A stretch of DNA of 36,980 nucleotides from an uncultured Sphingomonadales bacterium (GCA_937870585.1 CALMZE010000131.1:1-36980); one strand, 5' to 3'; counted from the first letter of the stretch, positions 7,730 through 16,377 are shown. The notes: generated from the letters alone by a model not told the origin. A program made the numbers and translations.

Positions 7730-8746
7730 CTAAATCTTGACCATAACCTTTACCTGATCAGCCTGCATCTGGATGCTGAACGCTTCGCTGATCTGTTCGA
7801 TCATGCAGCTCTCGGTGATCAAGCAACGCCGATCGATTGCACCGCGCTGCATCAAATCGAGCGCTTCCACCAATTCCTCTGCCGCATAGCCGTTTGAGCC
7901 CATGATAACCGGCTCCTTTTGGATGATCGGCCCCAAGTCGATGGTCATGGCCCCTTCAAAGCCGCCGAAGCAGATGATGCGACCTCCCCTGGAGCTGACC
8001 AGCTTCAAGGCAGTTTCCAGTGGCGGCGGGCCTTTCATGTGCGCGATGTAACCGGCGCAATCGAACACAGCGTCGATCCGGGCTGAACGTCCGCGATATC
8101 CATCCTCGATGCCCGTTATGGCGGAAACCTGATCGAACACATCGCCGTCCATGGCAGAAACGGCGTGCGTGGCGCCTATCTCCAACGCCTTGTCCAATCG
8201 TGCCTTGTGAACGTCCACAGCGATGATCGCGGCGACATCAATGCCACGCGCGCGGATGGCCTGAATGACGCCCAGCCCGATGATGCCCACGCCGAACACG
8301 ACGACAGCCTCACCAGCGGAGAGCTCTGCCTTGCGGACCATTTGCAGGCCGTCTGCCATGGGTTCTGTGGTGGCGGCTTCGGCATCGCTCACGCCATCGG
8401 GAATGCGGACGAGCTGAAAGGGGTTTACGGGCACGGCTACCAGTTCCGCCATGCCTCCCCCCATTCCGGTTACGCCGACGACACGTTCGCCCACCGACCA
8501 GCCGGACACACCTTCGCCCAGTGCCGCAATTGTACCTGCAAACTCATGACCGGGAACCGAGTAGCCATCGGGGGTGTGCCGCACGAGATGGTCACGGTAG
8601 GAATCGTTTCTGAACATGTGCAGATCTGACCCGCAAATGCCGCAGGCGGACACGCGAACCAGTACTTCACCTTCAGCTGCAACGGGGTCGGTCGCGTCGT
8701 TGCGGAAGGCAATTTTGCTAGGCTGAATATAGTCGGCACATTTCAT
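7730..8746 (-). CDS. Zinc-dependent alcohol dehydrogenase (MDR family)
   Basis: A protein of 338 residues that oxidises an alcohol with NAD(P)+. The catalytic zinc site is visible as CGICGSD (Cys38) and GHEFAG (His67, Glu68), with a later TTEP likely giving the Glu ligand. The Rossmann fold has VVFGVGIIGLG. The usual four-cysteine structural zinc lobe is replaced by a short GVTGMGGG turn, so only one zinc is expected. It resembles threonine/sorbitol-dehydrogenase-like MDRs, but the substrate is unknown. Its ATG overlaps the stop of the MFS gene (ATGA), so it is the last gene of the leftward TonB receptor-MFS-ADH unit and may oxidise the imported compound or an early product. Confidence 0.88.
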   Translation of the reverse strand: MKCADYIQPSKIAFRNDATDPVAAEGEVLVRVSACGICGSDLHMFRNDSYRDHLVRHTPDGYSVPGHEFAGTIAALGEGVSGWSVGERVVGVTGMGGGMAELVAVPVNPFQLVRIPDGVSDAEAATTEPMADGLQMVRKAELSAGEAVVVFGVGIIGLGVIQAIRARGIDVAAIIAVDVHKARLDKALEIGATHAVSAMDGDVFDQVSAITGIEDGYRGRSARIDAVFDCAGYIAHMKGPPPLETALKLVSSRGGRIICFGGFEGAMTIDLGPIIQKEPVIMGSNGYAAEELVEALDLMQRGAIDRRCLITESCMIEQISEAFSIQMQADQVKVMVKI

Positions 8747-9960
8747 ATTGAACTCCCGGACCGAAAGGTGGCCCGCATTTCAGGGCGCGCGAAAAAGGCC
8801 GCGCCCAGCGCCGCGAGCAGGAATGCGCCGATTTGCAGCGAAATCGGCAAATGATATCCCCCCGTCCGCACATAGAGCATCCCTGCGATCCAGGGCAGGC
8901 CGAACAGGAAGGGCAGGGTCAGCAAGCTCATAAGGCCATAAGCCCGCGCGAAATTCTGTTGGCCGTAGAGCCGTCCAAGAAGCGCCCCGATCGTCGCTTG
9001 AAGCCCACCGCCGCACAGGCCCACCACAATGGCATCGATGACAAGCAGGCCATAAGAGACCGGGCTCAGCAGGATCACCCAGCTGAGTGCCTGAAGAACG
9101 GCGTTCAGTGCCAAGGCACGGGCACCACCCATCCGGTCTGACAAGGCACCGAATAGCAGCGATCCAACTATGCCAGTCAGGCCCGAGATTGACATGAGCA
9201 GGTTCGCTTGACCGAAACTATGGCCCTGCCCGGTCACCAAGGGGATCAGGTGAGACACTTTGAGCAGCCCACCTCCAGAAATCGTCCCGATCACGAACAC
9301 CAGCCCAGCAAAGCCCCACCCCAGCAGAGATGTAGCACGCGGTCCGGCACCAGTCGCATTTTCGGAAGTTTCCGGAGCGGCTTCCTGTACCATCAGCAGC
9401 AAAGGCAGCATGGCGACATGCGTGACGGCCAGCATCGCAAACACACCATCCAGCCCCCCATGCTTCAGCATGACTTCGCAAATCAACGGTGTTGCCGTCA
9501 CCAGAATCGGCGCATTGACCCAGCCGAGAGCCCGTCCGCGCGTTTCGGGCGGGCACCAGCCCGAAACCAGCGCGTTGGCTGCGAGCACACCCGCTAGCCC
9601 AGCGCCAGGCCCCAGGAGCAGCAGGTAAATCGCCCAGAGTTGCCAGAGCGATGTCGCGAAGATCAGCAAGAGGAATCCAAGCGCGGACAGCACGGATCCT
9701 GCCATCATCAATGGCTTGAGGGGTTGCCGACCAATGCGTGTCCCAAGCCATGCTGCAACAAGACTGATCGTGACCACAGCCAGCGACATGGTGAGCGTGG
9801 ACTGTCCGCGATCAGCTTGGAACCGATCTTCAATGGCAAACAGGATCGTGCCAAATGATCCAAAGAGCAGGCCCGTTGCAACGTTCTGCGCAAGACCCGC
9901 GATCATGACAATGCGAGTCAGGCCCATGCCTTCTGCCCTGATTGGGATGCCATTTGCCAT
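8743..9960 (-). CDS. MFS transporter
   Basis: A protein of about 405 residues from the ATG at 9960, which has AGAAGGA about 9 nt upstream; an upstream in-frame start would add an unconvincing polar tail. About 12 hydrophobic segments are visible, with the MFS loop 2-3 signature as WLGTRIGRQPLKPLM and a second-half copy near GALSDRMGGARAL. This is a typical inner-membrane secondary transporter, probably importing an organic acid or related substrate by proton symport. It lies 66 nt downstream of the TonB receptor gene and overlaps the dehydrogenase gene, which suggests one operon for outer- and inner-membrane uptake. The substrate is not readable. Confidence 0.9.
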   Translation of the reverse strand: MANGIPIRAEGMGLTRIVMIAGLAQNVATGLLFGSFGTILFAIEDRFQADRGQSTLTMSLAVVTISLVAAWLGTRIGRQPLKPLMMAGSVLSALGFLLLIFATSLWQLWAIYLLLLGPGAGLAGVLAANALVSGWCPPETRGRALGWVNAPILVTATPLICEVMLKHGGLDGVFAMLAVTHVAMLPLLLMVQEAAPETSENATGAGPRATSLLGWGFAGLVFVIGTISGGGLLKVSHLIPLVTGQGHSFGQANLLMSISGLTGIVGSLLFGALSDRMGGARALALNAVLQALSWVILLSPVSYGLLVIDAIVVGLCGGGLQATIGALLGRLYGQQNFARAYGLMSLLTLPFLFGLPWIAGMLYVRTGGYHLPISLQIGAFLLAALGAAFFARPEMRATFRSGSSI

Positions 9961-10026
9961 CTCATGATGTCCTTCTGGCGGAAGGGGGCCGCATCTGCGC
10001 CCGCCGTCCGCCAAAATGCTGGATCA

Positions 10027-12321
10027 TCAGAACTGGAAGCCCAAGTCCAGACCAAAGGTGCGCGGAACCTGGAATGTGCCGATGACATTGGTGGTCAGAT
10101 TGCGGGCAAATTCCAGCTCATGATTGTTCGTCAAATTCTGTACCCATGCAGACACCTTCACCTTCGTTCCACCAAGCGGCAGATCGACCAGAGATACTCG
10201 CGCATTGATGTCAAAGCGGGAGGGCAAGGTGGTCAGATTGGCCGTTGCCGCATTCCGGATCGGGTCGGAGAGACGCTTGTCCTTCAGAAATCCATCGACG
10301 CGAAACTGGACGTAACTGTCGTTCGAGAAATGGTTGGAATCGAACTGCGCGCCCACACTCACCGTGTTCTTTGGGGCGAGAGAGTTGACCGGCCCATTGA
10401 CAGGATCATCCGACAAACGCTGCTTGAGATAGCCATAGCTGGCATTGAACGAGAAATTGTCAGACGGCTTGGCGGTCAACTCGATTTCAAAGCCATTTTC
10501 CTTGCCCTTGGGAGACGAGAAAAGGAACGTCCCGCTGGCCGCAGAAAAGCCGATGGTCTGGACATTGCTGCGACGGCTCATGAAATAGGCCGCGTTGATG
10601 CGCAGCGCATTGTCCAGAAGGTCCGCCTTCACGCCCGCTTCATAGCTTTTGACAGTTTCCGGCTTGAACACGGTGCCGCCCAGCACACCGCCAGACAGAT
10701 AGCCTGTCGCAAAGCGCAGATAGGCACGGACATCCTTGTTGGCGATATAGGTCGCGGTTGCATCGAAATCCCAATGGTCCGAACTGGCCTTGTAAGTGCC
10801 GCCCGGAAGGAAAGTCGGCACCAGACCTGCGGCCCGGATCGTTTCTTGGCGGTTGTCCTTGGAGTAGCGCACGCCGCCCGCCAGCTCGAACGCGTCGGCT
10901 TTGTAGCCCAGATGCGCATAGCCTGCGACCGAACGGTTGCGGACAGACGCATCAGAGCCGGCCAGATAGTCGCTCGGCACGCCAAAAATGTTGATGGTGT
11001 TGCCGCTCGTCGCCGTTGTTACCGGCACGATTGTCACACCGGTCGGGAAGAGCGCGCCAATGAACACCGGATTGTTGTCGCGGCCTGTTTCCTTGAAATA
11101 GAAGCCGCCCAGCACCCAGTCGAGACCACCGGCATTGCCGAGCAGCTGCACTTCCTGCGTGAACTGCTTCTGGTGGCGATCCTGCACGGACGAGATGTTG
11201 GTGAAGGGCAGCGCAGGGCCGCCGATGCTGAACAGATAGGCGCCACCGTCAATATCATTGCCGCCCACGAACTCATCGAGCTTGCGATAGCCCGAGATGC
11301 TCTTGAGCGTTATAGCTTCGTTCACATCAAAGGCCAGCGTCAGGCTGTGCCCCTGAATCTTGAGGTGCGAAGGCGAGGTGAAATCGAGCGCCAACGCCTT
11401 CTGCCGCACGGTCGTGGCCGGAACAAAGGTGCCGGGCGCACCGGTATAGAAGGGCGGATTGCCGACGCCTGCGGCAAAACCGGGATCATAGCCCAGAAGC
11501 TGCTGCCCCAGCTGCGTGCTCACCTTGTCGGTATAGTCAAACTTGTAGTCCGCCTTGAAGGCATCCAGATCCAGCCGGACGGCCACCGCAAAGGCATCCG
11601 TATTCTCGGCACCAAATGTCTTGGCGGATTTGATCGTGCCGAATGGCGCCGCAAAGGTGAAGGTGCGGCCCGGCGTCAGGTTCTTCACATAACCCCTATT
11701 CTGGTCATGCAGATATGACACGCGCGCCGAAAAGGGGCCAAATGCAGGCAGGTTTACCGTGACCTGCCCCTTGTAACGATCATAATTGCCAACGGTGCCT
11801 GACGCCTTGACGCCCAATTCTCCTGAGGGAGCCGCCGTCACAAAGTTGATGGCCCCGCCTGTCGAGTTGCGGCCAAACAATGTGCCCTGCGGACCACGCA
11901 GCACTTCTACGCGCTCGATATCCGCCAGATCGAATGCCGTGCCCGCCGGGCGACCGAGGTAAATGCCATCGATATAGAGGCCGATGCCTGCGTCCGCCTC
12001 GAACTTGAGTGTGCCAGTGGAGACGCCGCGCAAATAATATTGCGGGGCACTCGCCGAACCGAACTGACGCTGCACATCAAGGTTGGGAACCGTCTTGCCG
12101 ATATCGCCGAACCCGTTGATGTCGAGCGCTTCAAGCTGCGCGGAATCATACCCCGTTACGGCAACCGGCACATCCTGCAAACTTTCTTCAGTGCGGCGCG
12201 CGGTCACCAGGATTTCGCCCAGGCCTGAGGCCTCTTCACCCTGCGCGGCCTGAGCCATCGCGGCGGTCCCGTGCGCTGAAACCAGAGCAGAGCAGGCCAG
12301 CAAAACCAAACGAACTTTCAT
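10027..12321 (-). CDS. TonB-dependent outer-membrane receptor
   Basis: A protein of 764 residues. It has a Sec signal peptide (MKVRLVLLACSALVSAHG, cleavage likely after AMA near residue 24), a TonB-box-like EILVTARR at about 36-43, a plug domain with VEVLRGPQGTLFGRNSTGG, and a long beta-barrel ending in the C-terminal aromatic LDLGFQF. Length and order are those of sphingomonad receptors that import hydrophobic or complex organics rather than only siderophores. Start is supported by GGGGAGATGAAAC before the ATG. It is divergent from the PhyH-led operon and sits upstream of the MFS and ADH genes. The likely substrate is that of the neighbouring catabolic genes; this is inferred from context. 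Confidence 0.95.
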   Translation of the reverse strand: MKVRLVLLACSALVSAHGTAAMAQAAQGEEASGLGEILVTARRTEESLQDVPVAVTGYDSAQLEALDINGFGDIGKTVPNLDVQRQFGSASAPQYYLRGVSTGTLKFEADAGIGLYIDGIYLGRPAGTAFDLADIERVEVLRGPQGTLFGRNSTGGAINFVTAAPSGELGVKASGTVGNYDRYKGQVTVNLPAFGPFSARVSYLHDQNRGYVKNLTPGRTFTFAAPFGTIKSAKTFGAENTDAFAVAVRLDLDAFKADYKFDYTDKVSTQLGQQLLGYDPGFAAGVGNPPFYTGAPGTFVPATTVRQKALALDFTSPSHLKIQGHSLTLAFDVNEAITLKSISGYRKLDEFVGGNDIDGGAYLFSIGGPALPFTNISSVQDRHQKQFTQEVQLLGNAGGLDWVLGGFYFKETGRDNNPVFIGALFPTGVTIVPVTTATSGNTINIFGVPSDYLAGSDASVRNRSVAGYAHLGYKADAFELAGGVRYSKDNRQETIRAAGLVPTFLPGGTYKASSDHWDFDATATYIANKDVRAYLRFATGYLSGGVLGGTVFKPETVKSYEAGVKADLLDNALRINAAYFMSRRSNVQTIGFSAASGTFLFSSPKGKENGFEIELTAKPSDNFSFNASYGYLKQRLSDDPVNGPVNSLAPKNTVSVGAQFDSNHFSNDSYVQFRVDGFLKDKRLSDPIRNAATANLTTLPSRFDINARVSLVDLPLGGTKVKVSAWVQNLTNNHELEFARNLTTNVIGTFQVPRTFGLDLGFQF

Positions 12322-12377
12322 GTTTCATCTCCCCTACCGAGCGGCAGCCGATATCCTTCGAACGCCTCACCGCGTCG

Positions 12378-12424
12378 CCTATAATCCTATATGCACGAAC
12401 ATTCAAGAGTTTTTCTACGAACAT
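12378..12424. promoter_or_regulatory. Divergent promoters with paired ACGAACAT repeats
   Basis: Rightward: TATAAT at 12380-12385, with a weak -35 (TTCGAA, 12357-12362) 17 bp upstream. Leftward: TTGAAT (complement of 12401-12406) and TATAGG (complement of 12378-12383) with a 17-bp spacer. The two promoters would overlap. ACGAACAT occurs at 12395-12402 and 12417-12424, 22 bp apart (two helical turns), a plausible operator controlling both directions. No regulator gene lies in the cluster. All of this is pattern-based. Confidence 0.4.
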
Positions 12425-12540
12425 CGTCACTATGGTGATTTGAATTGACGTTTTGCGTAGTGCGCTGCATGAGACGCAGAACGATGCAGACATGGCACGT
12501 CCGCAAAATGAAACTCTCGGGAGAAGGATGGATCCCGCCC

Positions 12541-13392
12541 ATGGCAGTTCATGATTATGCTTATCCGCAACCCTGGGCGGTCTCGCCGACTCTGGAGCCT
12601 GCGCTGAACCAACTGGGTCTATTGCCGAATGCCGATCAGCTGCGCGACGAAGGCTATACGATCGTTCATGATGCCTATGATCCCGCGCTGTGCGCGGCGA
12701 TCCGCGCTGATGTGCTGGCCGCAGCGCGTGCCGAGAAGGGGCATTATTTTGACATCAAGCCCGGCGAGGGCATCTCTGCTTATCATCTGCTCGGCAAGAG
12801 TGATCACTTCGCCCAGGCCTTGCTCAATCCCAAATTGCTGGCGCTCGCCGAATATCTGTGCGGCGGTGATTTTCTGTTGAGCCAGTTGGCAGCATCGGTT
12901 CGCTTTGAAGGCGCTACCGCGATGGGGCTCCACATCGATTCACAATGGATTCCGCCAACGCCCTATAATCCCATGTTCACCGCGTGCCTGGCGCTGGATG
13001 ATCTCAGCGAAGAAGCCGGCACCACGCTCGTCATTCCCGAATCGCACACGCTGATGTGCAATCCGGGTCCGGAGGAAGATCAGGCGCGCGCCCAAGCCGT
13101 GCCGATGGCCTGCAAGGTGGGCGGCTTCGCGATCTGGACCGGCTATGCTTGGCACGCCAACTATCCGCGTACGCTGCCCGGTGAACGCGTGATGCTGCAC
13201 ATGACCTTCTGTCGCCTCGCCTACCGCCCGGTCGAGGATTATTCGCACCTGGGTGATGATTTCCTCGCCAAATGGCCGCCGGTGATGGCCACAATGCTCG
13301 GTCGTGATGCGTGGATGGGGCTCGCCGGTCGCAACGGCGGCGCGTGCGACATGCGCCACTATAGCCGGATGTGGGATGCGGCGCGGCGATGA
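12541..13392 (+). CDS. Phytanoyl-CoA dioxygenase (PhyH) family oxygenase
   Basis: A protein of about 283 residues from the ATG at 12541, which has GGGAGAAGGAT upstream; earlier in-frame starts (ATG 12508, TTG 12445) are possible. It is a Fe(II)/2-oxoglutarate oxygenase of the PhyH family: LHIDSQW supplies the His131-x-Asp133 pair, GYAWHANY the distal His (about 205), and the following PGER the 2-oxoglutarate-binding Arg (about 215). It should hydroxylate an unactivated carbon, as in alpha-hydroxylation of branched acyl chains, in the cytoplasm. It is the first gene of the rightward unit and overlaps the next SDR gene by ATGA. With a CoA-transferase and HSD10-like enzyme downstream, a role in oxidising an acyl or isoprenoid substrate is likely but unproven. 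Confidence 0.85.
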   Translation: MAVHDYAYPQPWAVSPTLEPALNQLGLLPNADQLRDEGYTIVHDAYDPALCAAIRADVLAAARAEKGHYFDIKPGEGISAYHLLGKSDHFAQALLNPKLLALAEYLCGGDFLLSQLAASVRFEGATAMGLHIDSQWIPPTPYNPMFTACLALDDLSEEAGTTLVIPESHTLMCNPGPEEDQARAQAVPMACKVGGFAIWTGYAWHANYPRTLPGERVMLHMTFCRLAYRPVEDYSHLGDDFLAKWPPVMATMLGRDAWMGLAGRNGGACDMRHYSRMWDAARR

Positions 13393-14165
13393 CGGGAGTG
13401 GGAATGATGGACTATCGCGGCAAGATCGCGCTCGTCACTGGCGGCGGAAGTGGCATTGGAGCCGCAACCGCCCGCTTGTTTGCTGAGGCAGGTGCAAGCG
13501 TGATCATCGCGGACCGCAACGGAGCGGCCGCAAAGGCATTGGCGGACATGTTGCCGCGCGCCACTGCCATTGAAGTTGATGTGAAGGATGCGCAGGCCTG
13601 TATCGACATGATCGCGCATATCCGCGCGCGCCATGGACGGCTCGATTGTGCATTCAACAATGCCGGCATCACCGAAGTGACGGCTCTCCAAGGTGCGCCG
13701 ATGCCTGAAACGCATGATCTGCCGCTTGATGTGTGGCGGCAGGTGCTGGGCGTCGATCTGGATGGCGTGTTCCACTGCCTGCGCGCCGAACTGCCGCTGA
13801 TGCTGGAGAGCGGCGGCGGGGCCATCGTCAACACCACCTCGCTTCAGGCGCATATCAGCTATCCCCGGACAGCGGCCTATACCGCAGCCAAACACGGCGT
13901 GCTGGGCCTCACCAAGACCATCGCCAAGGAATATGGCGGGCGGAACATTCGCTGCAACGCCGTTTCCCCCGGCGTGGTTGATACACCGCTGACCGCAGGC
14001 GTAATCCACTCCGATGAATATCGCGACATGCTCCTCGCCCCGATCCCGCTCGGACGCTTTGCGCAGCCGGAAGATGTCGCAAAGGCGGTGCTGTGGCTGT
14101 GCTCGGAAGGGGCAGGCTATATCAACGGCGCAGTCATCGCAGCAGATGGGGGGTATCTGGCGTGA
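13389..14165 (+). CDS. SDR-family oxidoreductase
   Basis: A protein of about 258 residues, a classical short-chain dehydrogenase. Visible motifs are TGGGSGIG (cofactor loop), NNAG, the catalytic Ser in VNTTS, and YTAAK (Y-x3-K). An acidic residue after the second strand (IIADRN) suggests NAD(H). The ATG at 13389 overlaps the PhyH stop (ATGA), and an ATG at 13404 preceded by GGGAGTGGGA is an equally good start. It probably oxidises the hydroxyl introduced by the preceding oxygenase or another secondary alcohol in the pathway; the substrate is not evident. Confidence 0.92.
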   Translation: MTGVGMMDYRGKIALVTGGGSGIGAATARLFAEAGASVIIADRNGAAAKALADMLPRATAIEVDVKDAQACIDMIAHIRARHGRLDCAFNNAGITEVTALQGAPMPETHDLPLDVWRQVLGVDLDGVFHCLRAELPLMLESGGGAIVNTTSLQAHISYPRTAAYTAAKHGVLGLTKTIAKEYGGRNIRCNAVSPGVVDTPLTAGVIHSDEYRDMLLAPIPLGRFAQPEDVAKAVLWLCSEGAGYINGAVIAADGGYLA

Positions 14166-14342
14166 TTTATGCACACAGTTGGCGTGTGCAGCACCCCCCC
14201 CCGATCAATGCTATCTCGCTTGTCGATTATGGCCTGAACTATTGTAAGCCCTCGTAGCGCTTGATCCGCCTGCCTGCTCTGCCCATAGGGAATGGACAGC
14301 GGGGCGCCTGAACCCGCCCGCAGACAAGAGGAGACGATATCC
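14166..14342 (+). other. Spacer with small hairpin and C9 tract
   Basis: TGCACAC and GTGTGCA (about 14169-14190) form a 7-bp stem, followed closely by an uninterrupted run of nine C (14193-14201). A weak promoter-like pair (TTGATC then CATAGG with 17-bp spacing, about 14260-14290) lies before the CoA-transferase ribosome site. The next gene may therefore have its own promoter. No gene is seen here. Confidence 0.3.
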
Positions 14343-15503
14343 GTGGCCATGCTGGACGGCATCCGCATCATCGATATGACCACCGTGATTTTTGGCCCCT
14401 ATGCCACGCAGATGCTGGCTGATCTGGGCGCGGACGTGATCAAGGTTGAAGCGCCCGAAGGCGATGTCTCGCGCTTACTGGGCATGGCCCGCACCACGCC
14501 AGACATGGGCTCCACCCATATGACCGTCAATCGTGGCAAACGTTCCATCGTGCTTGATCTGAAGAAGGCTGAGGATGCAGAGGTGATGCGCCGCCTGCTC
14601 GCCAGTGCGGACGTGTTTATCCACAATGTCCGGGCCGAAGCGATCAACCGTCTGGGCTTTGGCTATGATGCGGCCAAGGCGCTGAAGCCTGATATCATCT
14701 ATGTTCATGGCACCGGCTTTGGGCAGAATGGGCCGTACAAGGATTTGCAGGCCTATGACGATGTGATTCAGGCGGCAACAGGCACGGCGTCCATCCTGCC
14801 GCGCGTCGATGGCAATCCGCAGTTGCGCTACTTCCCCTCGCTCATCGCGGACAAGGTGGCCGGCACCTATGGCGCGCAAGCAATGCTCGCGGCGCTCGTC
14901 CACAAATTGCGGACGGGAGAGGGGCAGCATGTCGAAGTGCCGATGTTTGAGGCCTTCGCCAACTTCATGCTGACCGAGCATCTGCGCGACGCGACCTTTG
15001 AGCCGCCGATTGGCCCCATCGGCTATCCGCGCCAGCTTGATCCCGAACGCCAGCCTTTCCCGACCAAGGACGGCTATATTTCGATTGTGCCCTATACCGA
15101 TCCGAAGATCCGGCAATTGTTCGATCTGATGGATGCGCGCGCATTTCTGGAGCAGGACGCGTTCAACACACAGCTCAAGCGGTTCCTAGGGATGACGCAA
15201 ATCTATGCCGAGATCGCGCGGCTGACCCCGCAAAAGACGACCGCCGAGTGGATGGAGATATTCGCACGCGAAGGGATGCCCGCCATTCCCGCCAAGGATC
15301 TGAGCGAAGTGATCGACGATCCGCATTTCAAGGCGACCAATTTCTTCCGGATGCGCGACCATCCTGATGCCGGGCTGTTCCGCGAAATGGCCCCGCCCGT
15401 GCGCTATTCGGCAGACCCGGACCGGACTTTGGGCTTTGCGCCCAAGCTGGGTGAGCATGGTGAGGAAATCCGTCGCGAACTGGGGCTTGATCCCGCCGGG
15501 TGA
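14343..15503 (+). CDS. CaiB/BaiF class III CoA-transferase
   Basis: A protein of about 386 residues from the GTG at 14343, chosen because AAGAGGAG lies 9 nt before it; the ATG two codons later is the alternative, and the upstream ATG at 14292 has no properly spaced ribosome site. The fold is that of formyl-CoA/carnitine CoA-transferases: an N-terminal Rossmann-like part (LADLGADVIKVEAPEGD) and RGKRSIVLDLK. The usual catalytic Asp of the family (in a V-x-M-x-D context) appears here as Glu in VPMFEAF (about residue 203). It would transfer CoA between acyl donors and a carboxylic acid, activating a pathway intermediate. It lies between two SDRs in the catabolic unit. Confidence 0.9.
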   Translation: MAMLDGIRIIDMTTVIFGPYATQMLADLGADVIKVEAPEGDVSRLLGMARTTPDMGSTHMTVNRGKRSIVLDLKKAEDAEVMRRLLASADVFIHNVRAEAINRLGFGYDAAKALKPDIIYVHGTGFGQNGPYKDLQAYDDVIQAATGTASILPRVDGNPQLRYFPSLIADKVAGTYGAQAMLAALVHKLRTGEGQHVEVPMFEAFANFMLTEHLRDATFEPPIGPIGYPRQLDPERQPFPTKDGYISIVPYTDPKIRQLFDLMDARAFLEQDAFNTQLKRFLGMTQIYAEIARLTPQKTTAEWMEIFAREGMPAIPAKDLSEVIDDPHFKATNFFRMRDHPDAGLFREMAPPVRYSADPDRTLGFAPKLGEHGEEIRRELGLDPAG

Positions 15504-15550
15504 GGCGTCCATCGGAACGGCACTGAATTTCTGACAAAGGAGAGACTTGA

Positions 15551-16333
15551 ATGAAGGTAGACAGCAGCATTTCCGCCGTCGTGACGGGCGGCGCGTCTGG
15601 TCTTGGCAAGGCAAGCGCGCAGGCACTGGCAGCCGCCGGGGCCAAGGTGGCGATTTTCGACATCAATGAAGAACAGGGCGAAGCCGTCGCCAAGGAAATT
15701 GGTGGCATCTTCTGCAACGTCAATATCATGAGCGAAGAGAGCGTGGTTGCCGGTTTTGAAAAGGCGCGTGCGGCCCATGGTCAGGAACGCATCATGGTGC
15801 ATTGCGCCATGGCGTCGAAGCGCGGCAAGACGCTGTCATTCGACAAGGCGACCGGCGGCTATAAGCGCACTTCGACCGAGGATTATGAATTCGGCGTGCA
15901 GGGCATTCTGGTTGCCTCCTACCGCATGGCCTCGATCGCCGCGCTCGGCATGTCGACGCTCGAACCGCTGGAAGATGGCGAACGCGGACTGCTGGTGCTG
16001 ACGGCGTCTGTAGCAGCGCAGGATGCGCAGATCGGGCAGGTGATTTACGGTTCGGCGAAGGCGGGCGTGAATGGCTTGGTGCTCCCGCTGGCGCGCGACC
16101 TGATGGATGTGGGCATCCGCTGCAACTCGATCATGCCGGGCATCTTTGCGACGCCGCTGATGCTGGGTGCGCCGCAGAATGTGCTGGATAGCCTTGCTGC
16201 GTCGGTGCCCTTCCCCAAGCGCCTTGGCAAGCCGGAGGAGTTTGGCAGCCTGGTGATGGAATTTGCGCGCAACACCTATTTCAACGGCCAGACCATCCGT
16301 CTGGACGGCGCCATCCGCATGGCGCCGCGTTGA
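15551..16333 (+). CDS. SDR, 3-hydroxyacyl-CoA dehydrogenase type-2-like
   Basis: A protein of 260 residues with AAGGAGAG before the ATG. TGGASGLG, AIFDIN (acidic NAD-selecting residue), the catalytic Ser in LTASVAA, and YGSAK are present. The overall pattern resembles HSD10/HADH2-type enzymes, which oxidise 3-hydroxyacyl-CoA or hydroxysteroids. The usual (N/C)AG tetrapeptide is changed to VHCAMA, so the Gly there is Met. It ends the rightward catabolic unit and probably handles a CoA-thioester produced after the CoA-transferase step. Function is by family only. Confidence 0.9.
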   Translation: MKVDSSISAVVTGGASGLGKASAQALAAAGAKVAIFDINEEQGEAVAKEIGGIFCNVNIMSEESVVAGFEKARAAHGQERIMVHCAMASKRGKTLSFDKATGGYKRTSTEDYEFGVQGILVASYRMASIAALGMSTLEPLEDGERGLLVLTASVAAQDAQIGQVIYGSAKAGVNGLVLPLARDLMDVGIRCNSIMPGIFATPLMLGAPQNVLDSLAASVPFPKRLGKPEEFGSLVMEFARNTYFNGQTIRLDGAIRMAPR

Positions 16334-16352
16334 TTTCAACCCGATAGGGTGA

Positions 16353-16377
16353 AGGCGTCAGCTTTCGGCTGACGCCT
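16353..16377. terminator. Bidirectional hairpin between convergent genes
   Basis: AGGCGTCAGC (16353-16362) and GCTGACGCCT (16368-16377) form a perfect 10-bp stem with loop TTTCG. It follows the HSD10-like gene and overlaps the final codons of the opposing DUF4167 gene, so it can serve both strands. Only a short pyrimidine run follows. Confidence 0.65.

Noticed and set aside
7463-7897. A 144-codon plus-strand frame starting in the tRNA fragment
   Set aside because: It runs through the tRNA remnant and then antisense to the dehydrogenase gene, and has no ribosome site.
9964-11718. A 584-codon plus-strand open frame opposite the TonB receptor
   Set aside because: It is a shadow of the receptor gene in high-G+C DNA: composition is Arg/His-rich with no domain, no ribosome site, and the opposite strand encodes a complete recognised protein.
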